Shown piece after piece: positions 56,080 through 64,000 of a stretch of 64,000 nt of DNA. Position 1 is the first letter of the stretch. Every line of letters starts with the position of its first letter. A program made the position numbers and the translations under genes. The notes beneath the pieces were generated by a model. The model did no database searches and was not told the DNA's origin. It saw only the letters and a list, made by a program, of their open reading frames with translations. This DNA is from Yersinia kristensenii (GTDB lineage Bacteria; Pseudomonadota; Gammaproteobacteria; Enterobacterales; Enterobacteriaceae). Where the stretch lies: positions 372,001-436,000 of the forward strand of contig NZ_UHIY01000001.1 in the NCBI RefSeq assembly GCF_900460525.1, given 5' to 3'.

Positions 56080-57597
56080 TTATTTCCCCCCTAACAGGTC
56101 ACGCGCACCCCAGTGTGGGAAGTGGCGACGAACCAGTGCATTCAGTTCCAACTCAAATGAACTGAATTCAGTATTTTCTTGATAAACCGATTCCAACGTT
56201 TCACGGATCAACCCTGCGCCGACAGTGACATTACTCAGCCGGTCAATAAAGATCAGGCCGCCGGTGTCCCGATTACGCTGATAGCTGTCCAGCACCAACG
56301 GCTCATCGAACGCCAATTCAACCAAACCAATGCCATTCAGCGGCAAGCTTTCAACCACTCGCTGGGTCAGCGAGTTGATCTCGACCTGATATTGAATATT
56401 TTCAACCCGCGCACGGGTCTTTTTCCCAGCGATTTTGATGTCATAACTTTGCCCGGCCACCAGCGGTTGTTCCGCCATCCACACCACATCCACCAGCGCA
56501 TTTTGCGCCGCTTTTAGGGTTTCACTGGCATCAACCAATAAATCACCACGGCTGATATCTACTTCATCCGTCAACACCAGCGTAATGGCTTCACCGGGAG
56601 TGGCCTGGGTCAAGTCGCCATCAAAAGTGACAATGCGCGCAATGGTGGATTCCACGCCAGAGGGCAGCACTTTTATTTTTTGTCCGACACGTACGATACC
56701 GGCAGATAAGGTGCCGGCATAACCGCGGAAATCCAGATTTGGCCGGTTCACATATTGCACCGGGAAACGCAGCGGCTGCTGGCGACTGGCATTCACCACA
56801 TCAACACTTTCCAGCACTTCAAGCAGCGTCGGGCCAGAATACCAATTCATTTTCTCACTTGGCGAGGCCACATTATCGCCATCCAGCGCCGATAACGGGA
56901 CAAATTTAATATCTAAATCAGTGGGTAACTGCTGAGAAAAACTCAGGTAATCTGCTTTAAACTGCTCGAAAACGCTTTCCTGATAATCGACCAAATCCAT
57001 CTTATTCACCGCCACCACCAAATGGCGGATACCCAATAACGTGGCGATAAAGCTGTGGCGGCGAGTTTGGTCCAATACCCCTTTACGGGTATCAATTAAC
57101 AAAATCGCCAAATCACAGGTCGAAGCGCCGGTCGCCATATTTCGCGTGTATTGCTCATGCCCGGGGGTATCAGCAATGATAAATTTGCGTTTCTCAGTCG
57201 AGAAGTAGCGGTAGGCCACATCAATAGTAATGCCCTGCTCACGTTCGGCCTGCAAACCGTCTACCAGCAAAGCCAAATCCAGTTTTTCACCCTGCGTACC
57301 AATACGCTTACTATCTGTGTGCAGCGTAGTGAGCTGATCTTCGTAGATCTGGCGGGTATCGTGCAGTAAACGGCCAATTAGCGTGCTTTTACCATCATCG
57401 ACACTGCCGCAAGTCAGAAAACGCAGCATGGTTTTGTGTTGCTGGGCATGCAGATAAGCTTCTACCCCACCTTCATTAGCAATTTGCTGGGCGATAGAAG
57501 TATTGTTTAAAATCATCGAGTTAATTTCTAAATTCGGCTGATTTTCTGCTATCGATGGATCTTGAAATAGTGATTTATCTTGAAATTTTGTGCTCAT
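56080..57597 (-). CDS. cysN: Sulfate adenylyltransferase subunit 1 (GTPase) with N-terminal extension
   Basis: 505 residues, about 27 more than usual. The GTPase motifs are [26 protein letters not shown] and NKMDLVD, then elongation-factor-like beta domains. With CysD it forms APS from sulfate and ATP, coupled to GTP hydrolysis. The ATG at 57597 is 6 nt after a near-perfect GAGGAG, so I keep the longer start; the conventional start would be [11 protein letters not shown] at 57516, which has only a weak site. The extra segment [20 protein letters not shown] is polar and has no known role. Confidence 0.95.
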   Translation of the reverse strand: MSTKFQDKSLFQDPSIAENQPNLEINSMILNNTSIAQQIANEGGVEAYLHAQQHKTMLRFLTCGSVDDGKSTLIGRLLHDTRQIYEDQLTTLHTDSKRIGTQGEKLDLALLVDGLQAEREQGITIDVAYRYFSTEKRKFIIADTPGHEQYTRNMATGASTCDLAILLIDTRKGVLDQTRRHSFIATLLGIRHLVVAVNKMDLVDYQESVFEQFKADYLSFSQQLPTDLDIKFVPLSALDGDNVASPSEKMNWYSGPTLLEVLESVDVVNASRQQPLRFPVQYVNRPNLDFRGYAGTLSAGIVRVGQKIKVLPSGVESTIARIVTFDGDLTQATPGEAITLVLTDEVDISRGDLLVDASETLKAAQNALVDVVWMAEQPLVAGQSYDIKIAGKKTRARVENIQYQVEINSLTQRVVESLPLNGIGLVELAFDEPLVLDSYQRNRDTGGLIFIDRLSNVTVGAGLIRETLESVYQENTEFSSFELELNALVRRHFPHWGARDLLGGK

Positions 57598-57607
57598 CGG
57601 GCGCTCC

Positions 57608-58516
57608 TCAGAAATATCCCTGACGCTTTTTAAGCTCCATGGAGCCGGATTGATCGCGGTCGATCATGCGACCCTGACGTTCACTGGTGGTCGAGATAAG
57701 CATCTCTTCGATAATAGCGGGCAAGGTTTCCGCCTCAGACTCCACCGCGCCCGTCAGTGGCCAACAGCCCAAGGTACGAAAACGCACCATCTTCTGCGTG
57801 ATAACTTCGCCCGGCTGCAAATCAATGCGATCGTCGTCCACCATCAACAGCATCCCGTCGCGCTCCACCACTGGGCGGGGCTTTGCCAAATACAACGGCA
57901 CAATGTCGATTTTTTCCAAGAAGATATATTGCCAAATATCCAGCTCAGTCCAGTTGGACAGCGGGAAGACGCGGATACTTTCGCCTTTGTTAATCTGGCC
58001 GTTATAGTTGTGCCACAGTTCTGGGCGCTGATTTTTTGGGTCCCAACGATGAAAGCGGTCGCGGAACGAATAAATACGCTCTTTGGCGCGGGATTTCTCT
58101 TCATCCCGCCGCGCGCCACCGAAAGCAGCATCAAAACCGTATTTGTTCAGCGCCTGCTTCAAACCTTCGGTTTTCATGATATCGGTATGTTTGGCGCTGC
58201 CATGAACAAAGGGATTAATCCCCATTGCTACCCCTTCCGGATTACGATGCACCAGTAACTCACAGCCGAAAGCTTTGGCCGTGTGGTCACGGAACTCGTA
58301 CATTTCACGGAATTTCCAGCCGGTATCCACATGCAATAATGGGAAAGGCAAATGACCGGGGAAGAAAGCTTTGCGCGCTAAATGCAGCATCACAGAAGAG
58401 TCTTTGCCGATGGAGTAGAGCATCACCGGGTTACCGAATTCGGCGGCCACTTCACGGATGATATGGATACTCTCCGCCTCCAATTGCCGCAAATGAGTGA
58501 GTCGTTTTTCGTCCAT
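57608..58516 (-). CDS. cysD: Sulfate adenylyltransferase subunit 2
   Basis: 302 residues, E. coli length. PP-loop ATP pyrophosphatase motif [18 protein letters not shown] (about 34-51) and [22 protein letters not shown]. It is the catalytic subunit that adenylates sulfate. It lies 10 bp after cysG and 10 bp before cysN in the cysGDNC operon. Confidence 0.98.
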   Translation of the reverse strand: MDEKRLTHLRQLEAESIHIIREVAAEFGNPVMLYSIGKDSSVMLHLARKAFFPGHLPFPLLHVDTGWKFREMYEFRDHTAKAFGCELLVHRNPEGVAMGINPFVHGSAKHTDIMKTEGLKQALNKYGFDAAFGGARRDEEKSRAKERIYSFRDRFHRWDPKNQRPELWHNYNGQINKGESIRVFPLSNWTELDIWQYIFLEKIDIVPLYLAKPRPVVERDGMLLMVDDDRIDLQPGEVITQKMVRFRTLGCWPLTGAVESEAETLPAIIEEMLISTTSERQGRMIDRDQSGSMELKKRQGYF

Positions 58517-58526
58517 AACAGATCCT

Positions 58527-59945
58527 TTATGCCAAATTCACGACTGACGGGCTGATAGCCTGTTCAGTCTGCGGTTGTTGCCCAAACCAGGCAATTTGGT
58601 GATGCAAATCCACCACTTCCCCAATCACCAGCAGGGCGGGTGTCGGGGCCTGATGTGCGAGTAATTCAAGCTCTGCCAATGTACCGGTCAGGACTTGTTG
58701 GTCAGCACGAGTGCCCCGGCCAATCACGGCCACTGGCGTAGTGCTGGCCCGGCCATGAGTGATTAATTGCCGGCTGATTTCCGCCGCTTTCACCGTGCCC
58801 ATGTAGATAGCCAAAGTCTGATGACCACGGGCCAGCGCTTGCCAATCCAAATCATCGCCATCAGCGCGGCAATGCCCGGTAATAAATGTCACACTTTGCG
58901 CATGGTCACGGTGAGTCAAAGGAATTCCGGCATAAGCGGTCGCCCCGCTCGCCGCCGTCACCCCTGGCACCACCTGAAAGGGTATGCCCGCACGCGCCAC
59001 AACTTGTAACTCTTCGCCGCCACGGCCAAAGATAAAAGGATCGCCGCCTTTTAGCCGAACCACCCGCTTCCCGCGCTGTGCGAATGTGACCAGTAATTGA
59101 TTGGTTTCTTCCTGAGTGACCGAGTGCGACCCCGCGCGTTTGCCAACACAAATACGTTCAGCATCACGGCGCACTAAATCCAGCACTTCCGGGCTGACGA
59201 GATGGTCATACAGCACCACATCAGCCTGTTGAATCACTTGCAGACCGCGTAAGGTCAGTAAACCGGGGTCACCGGGGCCTGCCCCCACCAAGGCGACTTC
59301 CCCCTGAGAGCTGCTCTGACCGTCTAAGGACAATTGCAGTTCCTCTTCGGCCTGCGCTAACTGACCACGGCTGATAAAACTGGCAAAGCGGCCACTGAAA
59401 GCATTTTCCCAAAAGCGGCGGCGCTCCCCCATTGATGCAATTTGCTGCTTAACCCGCCCACGCCAGCGCCCGGCGACAGCCGCCATCTCGCCTAAACTGC
59501 TGGGTAATAAAGCTTCCAGCTTCTCGCGCAAGATACGCGCCAATACCGGCGCCTGCCCCGCGGAGGAGATCGCCACCACCAGTGGGGAGCGGTCAACAAT
59601 CGACGGGAAGATAAACGAGCAACGGGGTTGGTCATCAACCACATTCGCCAGCAGATGCCGCTTATCCGCTGCCGCGAAAACGGCGGCATTCAGCGCCGTA
59701 TCATTGGTAGCCGCAATCACCAGAAACACCTCATCCAATTGCGCGGGCAAGAAATCTAATGCCAGCCAGTGAATGCGGCCATCCTGATATTGTTGTTCGA
59801 GTTCAGATGAGAGAGTCTGTGCCACTACCCGCACCTGTGCGCCCGCGCGGTGGAGTAAGTCAATTTTTCGCGCAGCAACTTCACCGCCGCCAACAACCAA
59901 GACAGGGCGTCGTTTCAAGTCGGCAAAAAGAGGTAGATAGTCCAC
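58527..59945 (-). CDS. cysG: Siroheme synthase, trifunctional CysG
   Basis: About 472 residues from the GTG at 59945, which follows AAGGATGCT; the TTG at 59957 overlaps this binding site. The N-terminal dehydrogenase/ferrochelatase domain has [17 protein letters not shown] (about 15-31) and [22 protein letters not shown]. The C-terminal SAM-uroporphyrinogen methyltransferase domain has [32 protein letters not shown] and [19 protein letters not shown]. It makes the siroheme needed by CysI, encoded nearby. In E. coli cysG is with nirBD; here it leads cysDNC, a layout that ties cofactor supply to sulfur demand. Some family differences: [18 protein letters not shown] is typical of the diverged group. 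Confidence 0.95.
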   Translation of the reverse strand: MDYLPLFADLKRRPVLVVGGGEVAARKIDLLHRAGAQVRVVAQTLSSELEQQYQDGRIHWLALDFLPAQLDEVFLVIAATNDTALNAAVFAAADKRHLLANVVDDQPRCSFIFPSIVDRSPLVVAISSAGQAPVLARILREKLEALLPSSLGEMAAVAGRWRGRVKQQIASMGERRRFWENAFSGRFASFISRGQLAQAEEELQLSLDGQSSSQGEVALVGAGPGDPGLLTLRGLQVIQQADVVLYDHLVSPEVLDLVRRDAERICVGKRAGSHSVTQEETNQLLVTFAQRGKRVVRLKGGDPFIFGRGGEELQVVARAGIPFQVVPGVTAASGATAYAGIPLTHRDHAQSVTFITGHCRADGDDLDWQALARGHQTLAIYMGTVKAAEISRQLITHGRASTTPVAVIGRGTRADQQVLTGTLAELELLAHQAPTPALLVIGEVVDLHHQIAWFGQQPQTEQAISPSVVNLA

Positions 59946-60229
59946 AGCATCCTTCAATTACATAATAAGCGTAGGGTGACTATAGGGGGGGGTTATGGCC
60001 TTATGAAATGACGAAAAGTAATTACAAGTTCCATAATGATATATAGGCGTGATGGCAAGGTTCCCAGCTATGCTAGCCGATTATCACTGTGAGTGATTTT
60101 CTTATCTGGTGACGTAAATATCTGCATTTTAGGAAGTATACAAATTGTCTATTTCCCCGGAGAGTTTCATACTATACCGCGTTGTCCATGCCAGTAAGTG
60201 TGGCTCTGACTTTACAAGGATATTTCAGT
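59946..60229. other. Divergent promoter region between cysG and iap
   Basis: About 285 bp containing the start sites of two divergent genes. A CysB-regulated promoter for cysGDNC is expected here. The sequence has a G-rich run (AGGGGGGGGTTATGG near 59984) and AT-rich stretches, but I cannot identify a specific CysB site. Confidence 0.45.
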
Positions 60230-61282
60230 ATGTTTTCCCGTCGTTGCCTAAAGTGGGCACTCTTTACGCTGAGTTTAACGACCGTCCTGCCACTTCAGGC
60301 AGCGACATCACCCACCACCGGTCAAATAGCTGAACAACAAGTTCGCCACATCAGTACTTATTTCCCTGGCCGTATGGCGGGTAGCCCAGCTGAATTGCTG
60401 GCTGCTGAATATATTAATCATCGTTTTCAGCAGATGGGCTATCAAAGTAATTTGCGGGGATTTAACACCCGCTATCTCTATACCAGTAAAAATGGTAAAC
60501 AAAACTGGCGAAATATCAGTGCCACTTCAGTGATTGCTGCCCGCAATATATCAACAGATAAAGCGGATGCGGCCAGCAAAGCGGATGATCAAAAGCAGAT
60601 AATCATCATGGCGCATTTTGATACCTATACCCCGCAAAGTGACAAAGATTTAGATAAAAACCTGGGTGGCCTAACGTTACAAGGTGTCGATGACAATGCT
60701 GCGGGCGTAGGTGTGATGCTAGAGTTGGCGGAGCGCCTCAAAGACACACCGCTACGCTATGATTTGCGTTTTGTCGCGCTCAGTGCGGAGGAGATTGGTG
60801 CCCAAGGAACCGAAAACTATCTGCAACGCATGAGCCCAACAGAGAAAACTAATACATTGTTGGTGATCAATTTGGATAATCTGATTACCGGTGATCGTCT
60901 CTATTTTAATGCCAATAATCAGCCCGCAGCCATTGCTGCAAAGGATCAAGCGCTAACACTGGCTCGCCGCTATGGTATTACCGCCGCCACAGTAAAAGGC
61001 CTGGTAACCTCCCCCTGTAAGGCAGAGAAAAATGCTTTTGATGCCGCCGGAATAGCGGTGTTATTCGTTGAGGCCAGTAACTACACGTTAGGAAATCAAG
61101 ATGGCTGCCAGCAACGGGCTATCAGCAAGCATTTCCCTCAAGGAACCACCCGCCATCAAAGCCAACTGGATAACTTAAATTATCTGGATAAGTTCTTGCC
61201 CGGCCGCATCACTAAACGCACACATAACACGGTGCAGATATTGTTGCCGCTGATACAAGAATTAGCTGGCGCTAAAAAATAA
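60230..61282 (+). CDS. iap: Periplasmic aminopeptidase Iap (M28)
   Basis: About 350 residues from the ATG at 60230 after AAGGA; it then starts MFSRRCLKW like E. coli MFS. The signal peptide ends PLQA. The M28 metal site residues are in MAHFDTYTPQ, GVDDNAAGVGVMLELAERL, ALSAEEIGAQGTENYL and NLDNLITGD. In E. coli Iap removes N-terminal arginine from alkaline phosphatase to give isozyme forms. The gene stands alone between cysG and cysH. There is no CRISPR array beside it, unlike in E. coli. Confidence 0.93.
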   Translation: MFSRRCLKWALFTLSLTTVLPLQAATSPTTGQIAEQQVRHISTYFPGRMAGSPAELLAAEYINHRFQQMGYQSNLRGFNTRYLYTSKNGKQNWRNISATSVIAARNISTDKADAASKADDQKQIIIMAHFDTYTPQSDKDLDKNLGGLTLQGVDDNAAGVGVMLELAERLKDTPLRYDLRFVALSAEEIGAQGTENYLQRMSPTEKTNTLLVINLDNLITGDRLYFNANNQPAAIAAKDQALTLARRYGITAATVKGLVTSPCKAEKNAFDAAGIAVLFVEASNYTLGNQDGCQQRAISKHFPQGTTRHQSQLDNLNYLDKFLPGRITKRTHNTVQILLPLIQELAGAKK

Positions 61283-61301
61283 GGGCGCTATGAGCGCCCT
61301 T
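61281..61301. terminator. Bidirectional terminator between iap and cysH
   Basis: The 9-bp stem AAGGGCGCT / AGCGCCCTT with a 3-nt loop is followed by TTCTCTCTCT on the plus strand and ATTTTTTA on the minus strand. It serves both convergent genes. Confidence 0.9.
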
Positions 61302-61318
61302 TTCTCTCTCTGCCACAT

Positions 61319-62053
61319 TCAACTTTCATGCAAACCGCATTCACGTTTTAGGCCAAAGAAGCGCGTTTCTTCTTCGCTCATGCCCGGCTCCCATTTGCGA
61401 GTTGTATGGGTATCGCCGACAGATAAATAACCCTGTTCCCACAGTGGATGATAACTCAGGCCATTCTGAGTCAAATACTGATAAACCTGGCGATTATCCC
61501 AATCAATGATAGGGAGCAATTTGAAAACACCGCGCGCAATCGCCAAAACCGGTAATTTTGCACGGCTACCCGATTGTTCACGGCGCAGGCCCGCAAACCA
61601 GGTTTGGGCACCTAACGTTTCCAGTGCGCGATTCATCGGCTCAACTTTATTCAGGTCGTTATAGCGCTCAATCCCTTCAACTCCCTGTTCCCACAGTTTG
61701 CCATAGCGCGCCTCTTGCCAGGCCGGGCTTTGCTGTGCGCGAAACACCTGCAAATTAAGCTGAAGTTTTTCAGTAAGAGCATCAATAAACTGATAGGTTT
61801 CCGGAAACAGATAGCCGGTATCCGTGAGGATCACCGGGATATCAGGCCGCTGAAGCGTCACCAAATGCAAGCAAACTGCCGCCTGAATACCAAAACTGGA
61901 AGAGAGCACAAACTCACCGGGCAGATTTTCTAATGCCCAACTGACGCGCTCTTGCGCGGTTAAATGCTCCAGTTGCCCATTAACCAGCGCCAAGGCCGCG
62001 GCTTGTTCCGCTTTCGGCAACGCGTTAAGTTCATTGAGATTGAATTGGCTCAC
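61319..62053 (-). CDS. cysH: PAPS reductase
   Basis: 244 residues, E. coli length. PP-loop-like [50 protein letters not shown], and the catalytic C-terminal ECGLHES with the single active Cys. It reduces PAPS to sulfite with thioredoxin. It overlaps cysI by 4 bp (ATGA). It is the last gene of cysJIH. Confidence 0.98.
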   Translation of the reverse strand: MSQFNLNELNALPKAEQAAALALVNGQLEHLTAQERVSWALENLPGEFVLSSSFGIQAAVCLHLVTLQRPDIPVILTDTGYLFPETYQFIDALTEKLQLNLQVFRAQQSPAWQEARYGKLWEQGVEGIERYNDLNKVEPMNRALETLGAQTWFAGLRREQSGSRAKLPVLAIARGVFKLLPIIDWDNRQVYQYLTQNGLSYHPLWEQGYLSVGDTHTTRKWEPGMSEEETRFFGLKRECGLHES

Positions 62054-63780
62054 ACCCCCTCCTGGACATCATAAAAGTCGCGGGCTGAATCTATCACCGG
62101 AGCAATAACACCGACACGAATAACAAAATCACCGAAACCCTCGTCAGTATGGCGCTCTTTAGCCCAACGCCCGACTAACTGGTCGGTAATCGCCAGAATT
62201 TCATCTTCGGTAATGTTTTCACGATACATACGCGGTATCCGAGTGCCTTCACGGTTGCCCCCCAGATGCAGGTTATAGCGCCCCATCGCTTTTCCCACCA
62301 GCCCAACTTCAGCGAGCAAAGCACGACCACAGCCATTCGGGCAGCCGGTGACGCGCATGACAATATGTTCATTAGGCAAACCCTGTTGTTGCAAAATCCC
62401 TTCAATGCGGGTCACAAACTCCGGCAAGAAACGCTCCGCTTCCGCCATTGCCAATGGGCAAGTTGGGAACGAAACGCACGCCATGGAGTTTTCGCGCTGC
62501 GGGCTAACACTGTCATCCATCAAACCGTGCTCGCGGGCCAATGCTTCAATGCGCGCTTTGTCTTTTTCCGGCACGCCAGCCACAATCAGGTTTTGATTGG
62601 CGGTTAAACGGAAATCGCCCTGATGGATTTTAGCAATTTCCGCCACCCCGGTTTTCAGACTGCGGCCGGGGTAATCCAGCAAACGACCATTTTCGATAAA
62701 TAAGGTCAAATGCCACTTTTTATCGATGCCCTTGACCCAGCCGATACGGTCGCCCCGCCCCGTAAATTGGTAAGGTTTGATGGCCCCGAAACTCACACCC
62801 GCGCGCTTTTCAACTTCAGCTTTAAACACATCAACCCCAACACGCTCTAGCGTATATTTGGTTTTTGCATTCTTACGATCAGTGCGGTTGCCCCAATCAC
62901 GCTGAGTGGTCACCACCGCCTCTGCAATCGCCAAAGTGTATTGCAACGGAATATAGCCAAATTCACTGGCTTTACGTGGGTAAGTATTCTTATCACCGTG
63001 AGCAATGGATAACCCACCGCCCACCAACACGTTAAAACCAACCAACTTACCTTTCTCCGCCACCGCAACAAAGTTGAGATCATTAGCATGGAGATCGACA
63101 TCATTTTGCGGCGGAATGACCACTGTGGTTTTAAATTTGCGCGGTAAATAAGTCGCACCGAGGATCGGTTCTTCATCGGTGGTCGCGACTTTTTCTGCAT
63201 CCAGCCAGATTTCGGCGTAAGCACGAGTGCGCGGTAATAAATGTTCAGAAATCTTCTTCGCCCATTCGTAAGCTTCCTGATGGAGCACTGATTCCACCGG
63301 GTTCGAGGTGCAAAGTACGTTACGGTTAACATCATTTGCCGTCGCCAATGCATCCAGACCCAATTGATTGAGCAACTGGTGAGCCGGTTTCACATTCCCT
63401 TTAAGAATGCCATGAAACTGGAATGTCTGACGGTTAGTAATACGGATGCTGCCGTATAAGGTGTTATCCGCAGCAAATTTATCAATGCCTAGCCACTGTT
63501 GCGGGGTAATAATCCCGCCGGGCAAACGGCACCGCAGCATCATGGCATGACGAGGTTCAAGCTTTTGTTCCGTCCGTTCGGCACGGATATCGCGGTCATC
63601 TTGCTGATACATTCCGTGGAAGCGGATCAGCAGGAAGTTATCGCCGTTGAACCCGCCGGTCAGCCCGTCATTCAAATCTTCTGCAATCGTCCCGCGTAGG
63701 AAGTTGCTTTGCGACTTCATGCGCTCGCCGTCAGAAAGTTTTCCCGTCACAACCAACGGCCCAGGGTGTTTTTCACTCAT
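62050..63780 (-). CDS. cysI: Sulfite reductase hemoprotein subunit
   Basis: 576 residues (E. coli 570). The 4Fe-4S/siroheme cysteines are in [20 protein letters not shown] and [17 protein letters not shown]. The siroheme-binding [12 protein letters not shown] and [19 protein letters not shown] blocks are present. It reduces sulfite to sulfide with electrons from CysJ. The start overlaps the cysJ stop by one base (TGATG). Confidence 0.98.
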   Translation of the reverse strand: MSEKHPGPLVVTGKLSDGERMKSQSNFLRGTIAEDLNDGLTGGFNGDNFLLIRFHGMYQQDDRDIRAERTEQKLEPRHAMMLRCRLPGGIITPQQWLGIDKFAADNTLYGSIRITNRQTFQFHGILKGNVKPAHQLLNQLGLDALATANDVNRNVLCTSNPVESVLHQEAYEWAKKISEHLLPRTRAYAEIWLDAEKVATTDEEPILGATYLPRKFKTTVVIPPQNDVDLHANDLNFVAVAEKGKLVGFNVLVGGGLSIAHGDKNTYPRKASEFGYIPLQYTLAIAEAVVTTQRDWGNRTDRKNAKTKYTLERVGVDVFKAEVEKRAGVSFGAIKPYQFTGRGDRIGWVKGIDKKWHLTLFIENGRLLDYPGRSLKTGVAEIAKIHQGDFRLTANQNLIVAGVPEKDKARIEALAREHGLMDDSVSPQRENSMACVSFPTCPLAMAEAERFLPEFVTRIEGILQQQGLPNEHIVMRVTGCPNGCGRALLAEVGLVGKAMGRYNLHLGGNREGTRIPRMYRENITEDEILAITDQLVGRWAKERHTDEGFGDFVIRVGVIAPVIDSARDFYDVQEGV

Positions 63781-64000
63781 CAGTACACATCCCGCTGATA
63801 ACGGCGCGCCAGGCGCAGCTCACTTAAATATTCATCAGCCTGCTCAGCATCCATCGCGCCGTGCAGAGCCACCACGTCCAGTAAAACCTGCTCAACGTCT
63901 TTCGCCATGCGATTAGCATCGCCACAGACGTAAATGTGGGCACCTTGTTGGATCCAGTTCCACAGTTCTGCACCTTGTTCGCGCAGTTTGTCTTGTACAT
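63780..64000 (-). CDS. cysJ: Sulfite reductase flavoprotein subunit (C-terminal part)
   Basis: Only the last 73 codons are in the window; the gene continues past the right edge. The translated end contains [21 protein letters not shown] (NADPH-binding FNR module; key [10 protein letters not shown]) and finishes [14 protein letters not shown], which is the standard CysJ C-terminus. It passes electrons from NADPH through FAD and FMN to CysI. Confidence 0.96.
   Translation of the reverse strand, partial: VQDKLREQGAELWNWIQQGAHIYVCGDANRMAKDVEQVLLDVVALHGAMDAEQADEYLSELRLARRYQRDVY

Noticed and set aside
59946..61318. CRISPR or cas genes beside iap, as in E. coli
   Set aside because: No repeats or cas-like genes are seen on either side of iap.

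Overview
The window looks like a chromosome segment of a Yersinia species, probably of the Y. enterocolitica-like or environmental group rather than Y. pestis. The evidence is the block mutS / rpoS-nlpD-pcm-surE-truD-ispF-ispD-ftsB, the cysJIH / iap / cysGDNC arrangement with cysG joined to cysDNC, two ERIC elements, and protein sequences close to known enterobacterial ones. The genus is inferred from gene order and recall, not from a search. Core genes fill the right third (about 43-64 kb). The left two thirds are mostly accessory.

Region by region. 1-3.1 kb: the tail of an unidentified gene, an ArsR-family regulator, and a stand-alone second elongation factor G. 3.1-4.4 kb: an AT-rich gene for an EspL/ShET2-like cysteine protease effector with ankyrin-like repeats. 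4.6-10.3 kb: a seven-gene operon with an amino-acid-type ABC transporter, an M20 amidohydrolase/carbamoylase, a DUF1989 protein and an XRE-cupin regulator, with a perfect 17-bp palindrome in front that is a good operator candidate. 10.6-14.5 kb: D-serine catabolism (dsdC, dsdX, dsdA). 14.7-16.1 kb: a tri-haem cytochrome c peroxidase of the YhjA type with a near-consensus FNR site. 16.5-19.1 kb: an autotransporter gene broken by one in-frame stop. 19.2-20.0 kb: a periplasmic binding protein.

20.0-32.1 kb holds the most unusual system. A 62-residue double-glycine-leader peptide with four cysteines in its core stands at the head of ten tightly coupled genes. In order these are a membrane-anchored DsbA-like oxidoreductase, an acyltransferase-like protein, a C39-peptidase ABC exporter, a MacA-like adaptor, a MacB-like ABC transporter, a TolC/NodT-like outer-membrane lipoprotein, and a small fatty-acid-synthase set (ketosynthase, MaoC-like dehydratase, acyl carrier protein, ketoreductase). 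The set reads as a factory for a disulfide-bonded, possibly fatty-acylated secreted peptide of the bacteriocin/microcin kind. The chemistry is inferred.

32.2-41.1 kb: a complete chaperone-usher fimbrial operon of the MR/P (Mrp) / Pap type, with three tandem related minor pilins and a two-domain tip adhesin. Upstream lie a 930-bp AT-rich control region with two GATC sites 61 bp apart and a divergent FaeA/PapI-like regulator, which suggests Dam/Lrp-type phase variation. 41.2-42.9 kb: a PglL/Wzy-like O-oligosaccharyltransferase. 43-52 kb: DNA repair and stationary-phase housekeeping genes. 52.5-54.8 kb: a second amino-acid ABC transporter. 54.9-64 kb: sulfate assimilation (cysC, cysN, cysD, cysG, cysH, cysI and the end of cysJ), plus a ygbE-like membrane gene and the aminopeptidase gene iap. 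No tRNA, rRNA, CRISPR array, transposase or integrase was recognised.
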